From NCBI GenBank assembly GCA_026671195.1, contig JAPOHD010000030.1, forward strand, positions 171,930-235,929: DNA of 64,000 nucleotides, written 5' to 3'. This document shows, one piece after another, positions 35,859 to 44,296 of this stretch. The notes beneath the pieces were generated by a model. That model was not told where the DNA came from and made no database searches. It saw only the letters and a list, made by a program, of their open reading frames with translations. The first letter of the stretch is position 1. The number at the start of each line of letters is the position of its first letter. Source of the DNA: Draconibacterium aestuarii (lineage in GTDB: Bacteria; Bacteroidota; Bacteroidia; Bacteroidales; Prolixibacteraceae). A program made the translations under genes and the position numbers.

Positions 35859-37517
35859 CTATTTCTCATTCTTTTCCTTATTCCTTTTTTCGCGATACAT
35901 TTTCCTTATCTCCGTCCAGGGCAGCACATTATTTTGTGTGGCCCAATCGCTGTACATTTTGTCCATTTCGGCAACCTTATCAGGCATACTTTGCGCTAAA
36001 TCGTTCATCTCGGTCCTGTCGGTTTCCATATCGTACAATTCCCACTCGGTTTCGCGTTTGTTGTTCCATTTCGAAACCAGCTTGTATTTACCCAAACGAA
36101 CGGCTTTGTTTCCTTCGTGTTCCCAGAAAATAGGTTCGGTATGAATGCGTTTGTTCTCTCCTTCAAAAAGCGGGACCAGACTTTTACCGGCATTTGGAAT
36201 AATCTCGTTTCCATTGTATTCTGTAGGGTAGTTCGTTTGTGCAACATCAATACAAGTTGCCATTAAATCGGGCAGAAAGCCGTATTCTGAAACAAGCTGT
36301 CCCTGTTTTTCTTTAGGAATAAGGTTGGGATAATGCACAATAAAAGGTGTTCCGATACCACCTTCGTGCACCCAGTGTTTGTATTCGCGATAAGGCGTAT
36401 TTGAAGCATTGGCCCAGGCGCCGCCATAGGTCAGGAAATAACCCTCTTTGGTTTCGAGCTGCTCTGCAGGCCCGCCGCCCAGTTCTCCACCTTCGGCGCA
36501 TGCTCCGTTATCATTCAGGAAAATGATCAGTGTATTATCCAATTCATCCTCTTTTTTAAGGTAGTCAACCAGTTTACCAATGTTCTGATCCATCTGATCG
36601 ATCATTGCCGAATAAATGGCCCGGCGTACATCCATTTCCTTTTTCTTTTCATCGTCCAGCGAATCCCATTCTCTTGAATCCTGGTCGCTGAGTTCCCAGT
36701 TCTCATCGATGATTCCCATCTCTTTCATGCGGGCAAATCGTGTTTCGCGCAGTTTTGTCCATCCTTCCATGTATTTGCCTTTGTACTTCTCAACTACATT
36801 TTGAGGGGCATTCATAGGCCAGTGGGGTGCAGTGTAAGCCAGGTAAAGGAAAAACGGTTTTTCAGGTTCTTCCTGCGCCGATTCGTCGATGAATTTAATC
36901 GCATAATCGGTAAAAGCATCGGTGGTATAATAATCCTCGTCGGTAACTGAAATCGTATCGTTCATGTAAGTAATTCCGCGCGGATATGTAGGTTTAAAAA
37001 AGTTACTTGCGCCGGGTATGATTCCGTAAAACTTATCAAACCCACGTTGAAGCGGCCATTTTGATTTATCGGAAATTCCAAGGTGCCATTTTCCGGTCAT
37101 CAGGGTTGCGTAACCGGCATCTTTCATTACTTCACCAATGGTAACCGCATTTCGGTTTAAAAAGCCACGGTATTCGGGAATTCCCAAATCGTGCTCGGTA
37201 AAATTATTTGGGGTGTTGGTCATGTGTCCGATTCCTACCTGGTGCGGGTAACAACCCGAAATTAAACTGGCACGTGTTGGGCAACAACGTGCCCCGTTGT
37301 AAAACTGGGTAAAACGTAAACCGTTTGCTGCCAGGGCATCCAGGCTTGGCGTTTCCACTTCGCCGCCGTAGCAACCCAGATCGGAATATCCCATATCGTC
37401 CGAAAGTATTAAAATGATATTTGGACGACCGGGCTCCGATTGTTCCGTATTTTGTTTTTCGCCTTTACAATTGATCAGTAAAAAGCTCACAAAAAAAAGC
37501 AGGCAGATTTGTTTCAT
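35859..37517 (-). CDS. Sulfatase lipoprotein (S1 family), CCPTR active site
   Basis: The 552-residue protein has a lipoprotein signal (MKQICLLFFVSFLLINC, lipid cysteine C17), so it is probably anchored in the outer membrane. Motifs are LSDDMGYSDLGCYGGEVETP, the formylglycine motif CCPTR (C78) with SGCYPHQVGIGHM, TGKWHLGIS, and FLNDNGACAEGGELGGG; a GGAWANASNTPYREYKHWVHEGG block follows. The length and the long insert with charged helices (residues about 255-300) fit the large arylsulfatase (S1_4-like) branch, though the subfamily is my estimate. It is one of two sulfatases of the window with a lipid anchor, which may let it act on long chains at the cell surface. Confidence 0.93.
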   Translation of the reverse strand: MKQICLLFFVSFLLINCKGEKQNTEQSEPGRPNIILILSDDMGYSDLGCYGGEVETPSLDALAANGLRFTQFYNGARCCPTRASLISGCYPHQVGIGHMTNTPNNFTEHDLGIPEYRGFLNRNAVTIGEVMKDAGYATLMTGKWHLGISDKSKWPLQRGFDKFYGIIPGASNFFKPTYPRGITYMNDTISVTDEDYYTTDAFTDYAIKFIDESAQEEPEKPFFLYLAYTAPHWPMNAPQNVVEKYKGKYMEGWTKLRETRFARMKEMGIIDENWELSDQDSREWDSLDDEKKKEMDVRRAIYSAMIDQMDQNIGKLVDYLKKEDELDNTLIIFLNDNGACAEGGELGGGPAEQLETKEGYFLTYGGAWANASNTPYREYKHWVHEGGIGTPFIVHYPNLIPKEKQGQLVSEYGFLPDLMATCIDVAQTNYPTEYNGNEIIPNAGKSLVPLFEGENKRIHTEPIFWEHEGNKAVRLGKYKLVSKWNNKRETEWELYDMETDRTEMNDLAQSMPDKVAEMDKMYSDWATQNNVLPWTEIRKMYREKRNKEKNEK

Positions 37518-37558
37518 TTTTTTAATTGGTTTAGACTCGTGTTTATAGTTTTTACTTT

Positions 37559-38965
37559 TTAGTTATGTCTACCCGGCATGTGTTCAAAAGCTTCCATTTC
37601 GGTTTTTAATCCCTCGTCTCCGCATTCTTCCATCCATTTAATCAGCTCGTTTCGAAGCTGCTTTTTTATACTTTCAAATTCAGGCAACTCGGCCAGGTTT
37701 TTCTCACACCACTTATCGTCAATAATGTCGTAAAGTTCCTCTTCCGGTCTGATTCGATACTTATTCACGAGGGCCTCGGCGTTCTTATCCGTAATTGCCT
37801 TTTCTTCCCACGATTTGTACCACAGTGTACCTTTTTCACCTCTGTTGTTTACCACGTTTTTGAATTCAACATCGGGTGTAATATTCCAGATATAGCGGTA
37901 ACGATTGTTTACAATAGCCCGAATAGGATAATGTTCGCTGCCATTATGAATACCTCGTGTGGTTTGCAGGCTGTACGCGTAATCTTTTACTTTTTCAGCT
38001 TTTCCGAGCATCAGTGGTAACATACTTTCTCCATCCAGTTTTTCGGGAACCTTACCACCTGCAACTTCGATAAATGTTGGCAGCAAATCGGTATATTCCA
38101 CAATGGCATCAGATGTGGTTCCGGGCTGAATTTTTTGCGGCATTTTTGCAATTAGCGCCGATTTAACACCGGCCTCGTAACAGGTCCACTTGGCAAATGG
38201 GAAACTATTGCCCTGCTCGCTGGCAAAAACAACCATTGTATTTTCGGAAAAACCGTATTTATCGAGCAAAGCAAGCGCTTGTTCTACCTGACCGTCGAGG
38301 AAGTTAATTTCGGCCAGGTACCGGCAATATGCTTCGCGGGTTTCTTTTGTATCGACAAAATGCGGTGGCAAAGTAATTTTCTCCGGATCGAACTGCGATG
38401 CATCGCCTTTGCTCCAAGGCGTGTGTGGTTCGTTTGAAGTAAGCATCAAAGCAAAGGGTTCTTTGCTTTCTTTCACTTCCTTTAAAAAACCTTCAACCAA
38501 ATCGAACTCCGGATTATTTTTAGTTCCGAGATATTCGAAAGGAAATACCGTTTCGGGACCAATATGCCTTTTACCAGATAGTGCAACCCTGTATCCCAAA
38601 GGTTTCAGATAATCAACAATACTTTCAGTTCCCGGATTTGCATTGGTATGATTAGGATAAGCTCCTGTTTTTACCGGATACATGCCTGTAAAAATGTTAT
38701 GCCGCGTTGGCGAACACATGGGAGCCGCTTCGTAGCATCGTGTAAAAAGCATCCCCTCTGAAGCCAGCTTATCAATATTCGGTGTTTTTGAATTCACACT
38801 TCCGTAGCAACCAATATCCCAGTTCGTACAATCATCAGCGAGGATAAATACGATATTTGGTTTCTGACCGGCTGCTGCGGAAGGTGGGTTACCTGCTGTA
38901 ACCGTTTGAACAACAAGTAACAAAAAACCGAAAAATATACTAAATATTATAGCTTTCTTTTTCAT
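37559..38965 (-). CDS. Sulfatase (S1 family, heparan-sulfatase-like branch), CSPTR active site
   Basis: The 468-residue protein has a signal peptide (about residues 1-24) and the opening motif LADDCTNWDIGCYG. Its formylglycine motif is CSPTR (C84). The usual GKWH block is replaced by SGKRHIGPETVFPFEYLG, and the usual SDNG block by ASEQGNSFPFAKWTCYEAG. The same two changes occur in the sulfatase at 41087-42502, so the two are close paralogues from a branch resembling heparan N-sulfatase-like members. The C-terminus ends in EELYDIIDDKWCEKNLAE. It lies directly downstream of the GH2 gene. The target sulfate is unknown. Confidence 0.92.
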   Translation of the reverse strand: MKKKAIIFSIFFGFLLLVVQTVTAGNPPSAAAGQKPNIVFILADDCTNWDIGCYGSVNSKTPNIDKLASEGMLFTRCYEAAPMCSPTRHNIFTGMYPVKTGAYPNHTNANPGTESIVDYLKPLGYRVALSGKRHIGPETVFPFEYLGTKNNPEFDLVEGFLKEVKESKEPFALMLTSNEPHTPWSKGDASQFDPEKITLPPHFVDTKETREAYCRYLAEINFLDGQVEQALALLDKYGFSENTMVVFASEQGNSFPFAKWTCYEAGVKSALIAKMPQKIQPGTTSDAIVEYTDLLPTFIEVAGGKVPEKLDGESMLPLMLGKAEKVKDYAYSLQTTRGIHNGSEHYPIRAIVNNRYRYIWNITPDVEFKNVVNNRGEKGTLWYKSWEEKAITDKNAEALVNKYRIRPEEELYDIIDDKWCEKNLAELPEFESIKKQLRNELIKWMEECGDEGLKTEMEAFEHMPGRHN

Positions 38966-39070
38966 CTGGTTATAATTGTTTACTCTTTAAGGTAACAGAT
39001 GGAACTCCCATGACAATATTCATTCGCATTTGTACAAAAGATTTTCTCATGGTCGTTTCATTAAATAAAA

Positions 39071-40954
39071 CTAATCAAGTAATCCGGCTTTTTTATGAAT
39101 TTCATAAAGTTCTTCCGGTGAAATTTTCATCACTGCCCTGTCATAGGTTATCAGTCCGTTAAGCTCACCTTCAACATCAGTAGTTTGGGTATAAACGCCC
39201 CCGCTGATTCCTTTTTTTCTTAACTCACCAAGAATTCTACAACTTACAGTATAACGTTCAATATATTCTTCTTTTGTTTTTGGCATTCCACCATAGCCCC
39301 AGTTTCGTTTTGATGTGTCCCAGATATGGTCTTTCTCAGCCCAACCGTGACCACCAAATTCGCCAACAGCTTTTATGTAATCATTGTAAAGATCCACGTC
39401 TAAGGGGTAATTTGGATGCGGATACTCGTGCTGATCGGCAATATCGCCCACTTCGAAGAAGTTACCACCGCTGGCAATGTTTAAAAGGCGCGACGGATCG
39501 TAAGCTTTTACCCAGTTACCAACTTCCATACTGCGGTGCTGTCCCCAGCGCTCGTTAAAGGTTGTCCAAACTACTACCGACGGATGATTGTAAAGCACAT
39601 CAATCATTGTTTTCAACTCGTTTTTATATAACTCGTGTGCCCAATCCGGCCAGTCTGCATCAAGTGCATCTTCTCTATGCCACTGATCTGGTCTTTTCGG
39701 AGCATAATCTTCGCTCTCCATGTGCAGTCTTTTCCATTTTGGCCATTCGCGGCCACCGCTACCACCCGATGTCTGGTCTTGCCAAATTACAAATCCCATA
39801 CGGTCGGCATGGTAATAATATCGGCGAATTTCAGCTTTTTTATGTTTGCGGATCATGTTAAATCCTGCCTTTTTCAAGAAATCCATTTCCCAAACGATAG
39901 CCTCATCCGATGGAGGAAGCAGAAAACTTTCAGGCCACCATCCCTGATCAAGCGGTCCGTAATGGAAAATTTCTTTGCCGTTTAAAGTGAATCGCCAGTT
40001 ACCTTCTGCATCACAGGCTTTTCCAACTGTTCTGAACCCGGCGTAAGAAGTTACAACATCAAGTACTTTTCCGTCTTCATCGAGCAATTCAATTTTCAGA
40101 TCGTATAATTTTGGAGAAGATGGCGACCAAAGTTTAGCATTTTTTACGCTTAACAATACATCGGTACATAGCCCCTTTTTTTGTGCCACAAGCTCGTCGT
40201 TATCAAAAACGCTAACCTGCAACTGGGCTTTTTGCTGTAAACCGCCAATTGTTGCTTCTGCTTTTAATTCGCCATACATATCGGCCAATAGTTTTACCGA
40301 CTTAATATAGGTTTCAGGAACCGATTCAATCCAAACAGGTGCCCAAATTCCGGACGATGGCGTGTACCAGATACCACCGTTATCACGCTTTTGTTTTCCG
40401 CGTAACTGGTATAAGTCAAAATCATCGGTTCCGTCGATCACCCGTAGTTTTATTTCGTTTTCGCCCGGTTTTACCAAATCGGTTACATCAAACGAAAAAG
40501 GCAGGTTACCACCAATATGCGAACCGGCCAGTTCACCATTAACCCAAACCATACATTTGTAATCAACACCTTCGAAATTTAACAACTGGCGTTCGTTTGC
40601 CTCTGGAGCCAGTTCAAAAGACTTTTTGTACCAAATAACCTCGTTCGATTCAATTCGTCTTCCAACACCTGAAAGTGGTGTTTCCAAAGCAAAAGGAACC
40701 AATATGTTTTTTTCCCAGGCTTCAGGTTTTACTGCGTTGTTTAATGTTACCGCATATTCCCAAAGTCCGTTCAGGCTTTTCCATTCAGGACGCACCATTT
40801 GAGGACGTGGGTATTCTTTCCAAACGTTATCGGGAGTTACTGTTTCAGCCCATCGGGTTTTAATTCTATCGCCTGCCGGCTGCCAATCCTGGGCATAAAG
40901 GCCCATGCTGATTAACAGAGCTATGGCTGTTAAACTAATTTTAATCTTCTTCAT
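39071..40954 (-). CDS. Glycoside hydrolase family 2 (beta-galactosidase/beta-glucuronidase type)
   Basis: The 627-residue protein has a signal peptide (about residues 1-21), a sugar-binding jelly-roll domain (about 45-215), an immunoglobulin-like domain (about 215-310) and a TIM-barrel catalytic domain. The acid/base pair N467-E468 lies in TTFNERWG and the likely nucleophile E532 in AVGEFGGHG. GH2 enzymes cleave beta-galactosides, beta-glucuronides or beta-mannosides. It is short for the family because the C-terminal domains of LacZ are absent, as in many Bacteroidota paralogues. It sits among sulfatases of unit B and probably acts after desulfation, in the periplasm. A -7-like box TAATTTTG (40973-40980) lies just upstream. 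Confidence 0.9.
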   Translation of the reverse strand: MKKIKISLTAIALLISMGLYAQDWQPAGDRIKTRWAETVTPDNVWKEYPRPQMVRPEWKSLNGLWEYAVTLNNAVKPEAWEKNILVPFALETPLSGVGRRIESNEVIWYKKSFELAPEANERQLLNFEGVDYKCMVWVNGELAGSHIGGNLPFSFDVTDLVKPGENEIKLRVIDGTDDFDLYQLRGKQKRDNGGIWYTPSSGIWAPVWIESVPETYIKSVKLLADMYGELKAEATIGGLQQKAQLQVSVFDNDELVAQKKGLCTDVLLSVKNAKLWSPSSPKLYDLKIELLDEDGKVLDVVTSYAGFRTVGKACDAEGNWRFTLNGKEIFHYGPLDQGWWPESFLLPPSDEAIVWEMDFLKKAGFNMIRKHKKAEIRRYYYHADRMGFVIWQDQTSGGSGGREWPKWKRLHMESEDYAPKRPDQWHREDALDADWPDWAHELYKNELKTMIDVLYNHPSVVVWTTFNERWGQHRSMEVGNWVKAYDPSRLLNIASGGNFFEVGDIADQHEYPHPNYPLDVDLYNDYIKAVGEFGGHGWAEKDHIWDTSKRNWGYGGMPKTKEEYIERYTVSCRILGELRKKGISGGVYTQTTDVEGELNGLITYDRAVMKISPEELYEIHKKAGLLD

Positions 40955-40972
40955 CTTTTAAATTTGTTTATG

Positions 40973-40980
40973 CAAAATTA
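40973..40980 (-). promoter_or_regulatory. Possible internal -7 box before the GH2 gene
   Basis: TAATTTTG on the minus strand matches TAnnTTTG, 18 bases before the GH2 start codon, in a 132-bp gap inside the operon. No clear -33 box. Confidence 0.25.
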
Positions 40981-41086
40981 TTCTTGTTGTAAATTTCTAT
41001 CTGGATATTGAATTATAGAACAGGTAAAATCATTTAATCAATCAGAAATTTCAAGTTCAATAAATTTTCAATTAAAAACTGCCAAT

Positions 41087-42502
41087 TCAATCATTTAGCG
41101 CTTTAAAATGGTTGCCTTTTCTTGCATTTTGCAGCTCTTCGTAAGTGTCGAGTCCGGCACCCGGATCGCCCTGCTCTTTCAGCCATTTGTCAAGTTCCTT
41201 CGAAAGCTTTTTCTGAATTCCACTTACCTCTTTCTGATTGCTCAGGTTCTTCATCTCGTTCGGATCGTCAACCAAATTATAAAGTTCTTCTGCCGGACGT
41301 TTCTGGTAACGGGTTACCAAATCCAAAATTTCAGGATCATCCGAAGCATCGAAAACCCACGATGGCCAGTATTTATTTAGTGGCATACGCGCCATCAGAT
41401 GCCGCTCGATATAAAGGTTTTCAGGGCTAAGATTACGTATGTAGTGATACTTACCATCGGTAACCGAACGAATTGGATATGCCGGACCTTCGGGCACATT
41501 GTTATGCATAAAATAGGCATAATCACGGTGCGAATCTTTTTCTCCGAGCAAAACAGATACAAAGCTGCTTCCATCAAATTCTGCCTTTGTTTTGCTTCCA
41601 AGTGCATCAAGTAAAGTTGGCAATACATCGTTATACTGAATAAGCGCATCGCTGCGAACACCACTTTCTACTTTTCCGGGCCAGCGCACCACAAATCCGG
41701 TGTGCACGCCATTGTTCCAGTTGGTCCATTTACAAAATGGCAATTGCGCACCTTGCTCCGATGTAAATATTACGATAGTATTCTCGGCAATATCCAGCTC
41801 TTCAAGCAGTGCTAAAGTTTCACCTACTTGTTGGTCCAGCACCTCAACTTCGGCCAGGTATTTGGCGAATTCGGTGCGTGTTTCTTTGTTATCAGCCAGG
41901 TATGGCGGAAGTTTTAATTCTTTGGGGTTAAAATGCGACAGGTCGCCAACTGTCCACGGAATATGGGGTACCACCAGTGCTGTTACCAAACAGAATGGTT
42001 GTTCCTCATCACCGGCCATAAATTCTTTCAGACCGGCGGAATCGTATTTGGCAGTTTCCGAAACACAGTTTCCTTCCACTCCTTTTAGCATTTCGAAAGG
42101 ATAAACGCTGCGTGGGTCGGCATGTACTTTTCCGGCGATACCAACACGGTAATCCATATCACCTAAATAGTGAACAATACTTTTGGTTTCAGTACGTGCA
42201 ATGGCATGGTTCCAGCAAACACCGCTGCTTACCGGTTGTAAGCCGGTATATAATTCAGCACGGCAGGGCACACACATCGACATGGTGACATAGGCGTTAT
42301 TAAATGTCATTCCCTGCGAGGCCAGTTGATCGATATGTGGCGTTTTTACATTCTGTCCTCCGTAAAGCGGCAGATCACTGTGTGTGCAGTCATCTGCCAT
42401 TATGATTAAGATGTTGGGTTTTTGATTATCAGATTGTTCAGCACTTAATACCTGCCAAAACAAGCCAAAACAAAAGATAATGAGGATAATTCTTTTGGTC
42501 AT
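41087..42502 (-). CDS. Sulfatase (S1 family, heparan-sulfatase-like branch), CVPCR active site
   Basis: The 471-residue protein has a signal peptide (about residues 1-21), the opening motif MADDCTHSDLPLYGG, and the formylglycine motif CVPCR (C77), with a second cysteine (C80) inside the motif. As in its paralogue at 37559-38965, the GKWH block is changed (AGKVHADPRSVYPFEML) and the SDNG block reads TSEQGAQLPFCKWTNWNNG. It is the first enzyme gene after susD in unit B, separated by a 318-bp gap with a GC-rich hairpin. The substrate position is unknown; the two paralogues may act on similar sulfates in different contexts. Confidence 0.92.
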   Translation of the reverse strand: MTKRIILIIFCFGLFWQVLSAEQSDNQKPNILIIMADDCTHSDLPLYGGQNVKTPHIDQLASQGMTFNNAYVTMSMCVPCRAELYTGLQPVSSGVCWNHAIARTETKSIVHYLGDMDYRVGIAGKVHADPRSVYPFEMLKGVEGNCVSETAKYDSAGLKEFMAGDEEQPFCLVTALVVPHIPWTVGDLSHFNPKELKLPPYLADNKETRTEFAKYLAEVEVLDQQVGETLALLEELDIAENTIVIFTSEQGAQLPFCKWTNWNNGVHTGFVVRWPGKVESGVRSDALIQYNDVLPTLLDALGSKTKAEFDGSSFVSVLLGEKDSHRDYAYFMHNNVPEGPAYPIRSVTDGKYHYIRNLSPENLYIERHLMARMPLNKYWPSWVFDASDDPEILDLVTRYQKRPAEELYNLVDDPNEMKNLSNQKEVSGIQKKLSKELDKWLKEQGDPGAGLDTYEELQNARKGNHFKALND

Positions 42503-42750
42503 ATTCGTTTTTGGTTTAATCCTTCAAAATTAAAAGGTTATAATATACCAACTTTGTATTATTGTACGGAATTTTTTCACTATTTCATTGAAAACGAAAT
42601 AAATTTAGCAATCCATTCTCATTAAATGACGATTTAAAATCAAATTAGACATATTTTGGATTTTGGAAAAACAGTCCCTTTAGGATAAGTGAAAAAGAAT
42701 CCAACTGACTAAAAGCTTCGATCTATTTAATCCTCAGTTTCCGGGAAGAA

Positions 42751-42780
42751 GGGGCTGCCGCAAACAACAACAGCAGCCCC
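42751..42780 (-). terminator. GC-rich hairpin after susD of unit B, possible attenuator
   Basis: GGGGCTGC (42751-42758) and GCAGCCCC (42773-42780) form a perfect 8-bp, nearly all-GC stem with a 14-base loop, 41 bp beyond the susD stop. The tail on the minus strand is only moderately T-rich (TTCTTCCC), so partial termination is likely. The remainder of the 318-bp gap (42503-42750) shows nothing else recognisable. Confidence 0.55.
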
Positions 42781-42820
42781 AAACATTTGATCTATCTATA
42801 CTAATCAAATTTCATATTCA

Positions 42821-44281
42821 TTAATATCCGGGGTTTTGTTCACACAATGGATTGGCGTCAATTTCAATTTGTGGTATAGGCATACGCACGTGATGGGCCT
42901 GAGCATTTGTAATGCCTCTTTCCTGTGCTGAACTGATAAACTTATCATGGCGAATTAAATCCTGACGGCGTTTACGCTCTGAATAAAACTCCCATCCGCG
43001 CTCTTTTAAGATATGATCGCGTAAAGCTTCTTTCGATCCAAAATCAGCAACAGCAATATCGTCCAGATTTGCCCTGTTTCGAATCTTATTTATTAAATCA
43101 ATTGATTCCTGATTTGGGCCGTTCAACTCATTTAAAGCTTCTGCTCTTGCTAACAAAATGTCGGCATAACGAATCTGCGGAATATCATTCCCATGATGGT
43201 TGGCCTGTGCATTTACGTCGGGCCAAAATTTAAACGACCGGGTATTGTTGGCATTTAACAAAGAAACCGTTTCTCCTTGTTTGTTTATATATTCCGAAAT
43301 AATAAGCTCTTTTCGTTGATCACCTTCTTCGAACGAATTATAAAACGAATCATACAAGCGATATTGAGCGGCCCAGTTTCTCATATTCGAAGTCCAGATA
43401 AAACCACTTTTGGGCTCAACAGCAAAACCGATTGGGAATGCGCCATTAATATATAAATTGCCGGGAGCTTCTATTACTGCCTGATGTACCCATATGTATT
43501 CATCGTTTCTTTCGTTCTCAACCTTAAATAACTCCCTGAAATCAGGATATAATTCATATCCCATTCCCATTACATCCTCCGCAGCATCGGCACATTTTTG
43601 CCACTGCTTTGTTGTAAGGTAAAATTTACATAAAAATGCGGCGGCGGCTCCTTTGTGCGCACGACCATATAATTTTTCAGATCCCGGGGCCGGTAAATCA
43701 AGAATAATTTCTGAAAATTCAGTTTCCAAAAATGTCATCATCTCTTCTTCTGTCGCCCTTGTCAACTCCAGTTCTTCCTCGGCACTGGTTCGTAATGGCA
43801 CAGGACCAAAAGATGTATACATGTAATAATATTCAGTTGCTCTAACAAAACGAGCCTCAGCTTTTATTAATTTTTTCGATGCATCAGGCAAGGTTGATTC
43901 ATCGATATTATCAAGAATAGTGTTTGCATTGCGAACTCCTCTGTACGGGCGGCGCCACATCAAATCAGTAATCCAGCCAGTTGAAGCATCCCAGGTGAAA
44001 TTAATCATTTGAACTGCAGTTTGGTTTTCACCTCCCCCGGTTTCCCATTCAATGTCAGTACACCATTCCTCCAAATTCAAAAAACTTTTACCATTATGAT
44101 CATTTAGCGAAGCCTCAGCGTATGCTGAGTACAATACAGCTTCTGCTCCTATCTCATTGTTAAATAAACCATCCGGATCCAATTCAGAATACACATCTTC
44201 TTTCAGTAGATCCTCGCAACCTGAAAATAAAAGGATGCTAAAAATTAATCCAATTATTGTTATTTTATTGTTTTTCATCAT
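42821..44281 (-). CDS. SusD/RagB-family glycan-binding lipoprotein (unit B)
   Basis: The 486-residue protein has a lipoprotein signal (KITIIGLIFSILLFSGC, lipid cysteine C22). SusD hallmarks are IKAEARFVRATEYYYMYTSFGPVP in the helical core, IRYADILLARAEALNELNGP, INKIRNRAN, and the C-terminal ERGWEFYSERKRRQDLIRHDKF. It should cap the SusC channel encoded 15 bp upstream and bind the glycan outside the cell. It ends with NPGY, as is common in the family. It belongs to the sigma/anti-sigma controlled unit that carries six sulfatase genes. No irregularities. Confidence 0.95.
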   Translation of the reverse strand: MMKNNKITIIGLIFSILLFSGCEDLLKEDVYSELDPDGLFNNEIGAEAVLYSAYAEASLNDHNGKSFLNLEEWCTDIEWETGGGENQTAVQMINFTWDASTGWITDLMWRRPYRGVRNANTILDNIDESTLPDASKKLIKAEARFVRATEYYYMYTSFGPVPLRTSAEEELELTRATEEEMMTFLETEFSEIILDLPAPGSEKLYGRAHKGAAAAFLCKFYLTTKQWQKCADAAEDVMGMGYELYPDFRELFKVENERNDEYIWVHQAVIEAPGNLYINGAFPIGFAVEPKSGFIWTSNMRNWAAQYRLYDSFYNSFEEGDQRKELIISEYINKQGETVSLLNANNTRSFKFWPDVNAQANHHGNDIPQIRYADILLARAEALNELNGPNQESIDLINKIRNRANLDDIAVADFGSKEALRDHILKERGWEFYSERKRRQDLIRHDKFISSAQERGITNAQAHHVRMPIPQIEIDANPLCEQNPGY

Positions 44282-44296
44282 TTCCTTTTTTAATCA

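Noticed and set aside
41700..42104. 134-codon plus-strand frame
   Set aside because: It is antisense to the CVPCR sulfatase gene; low-complexity serine-rich translation without motifs.
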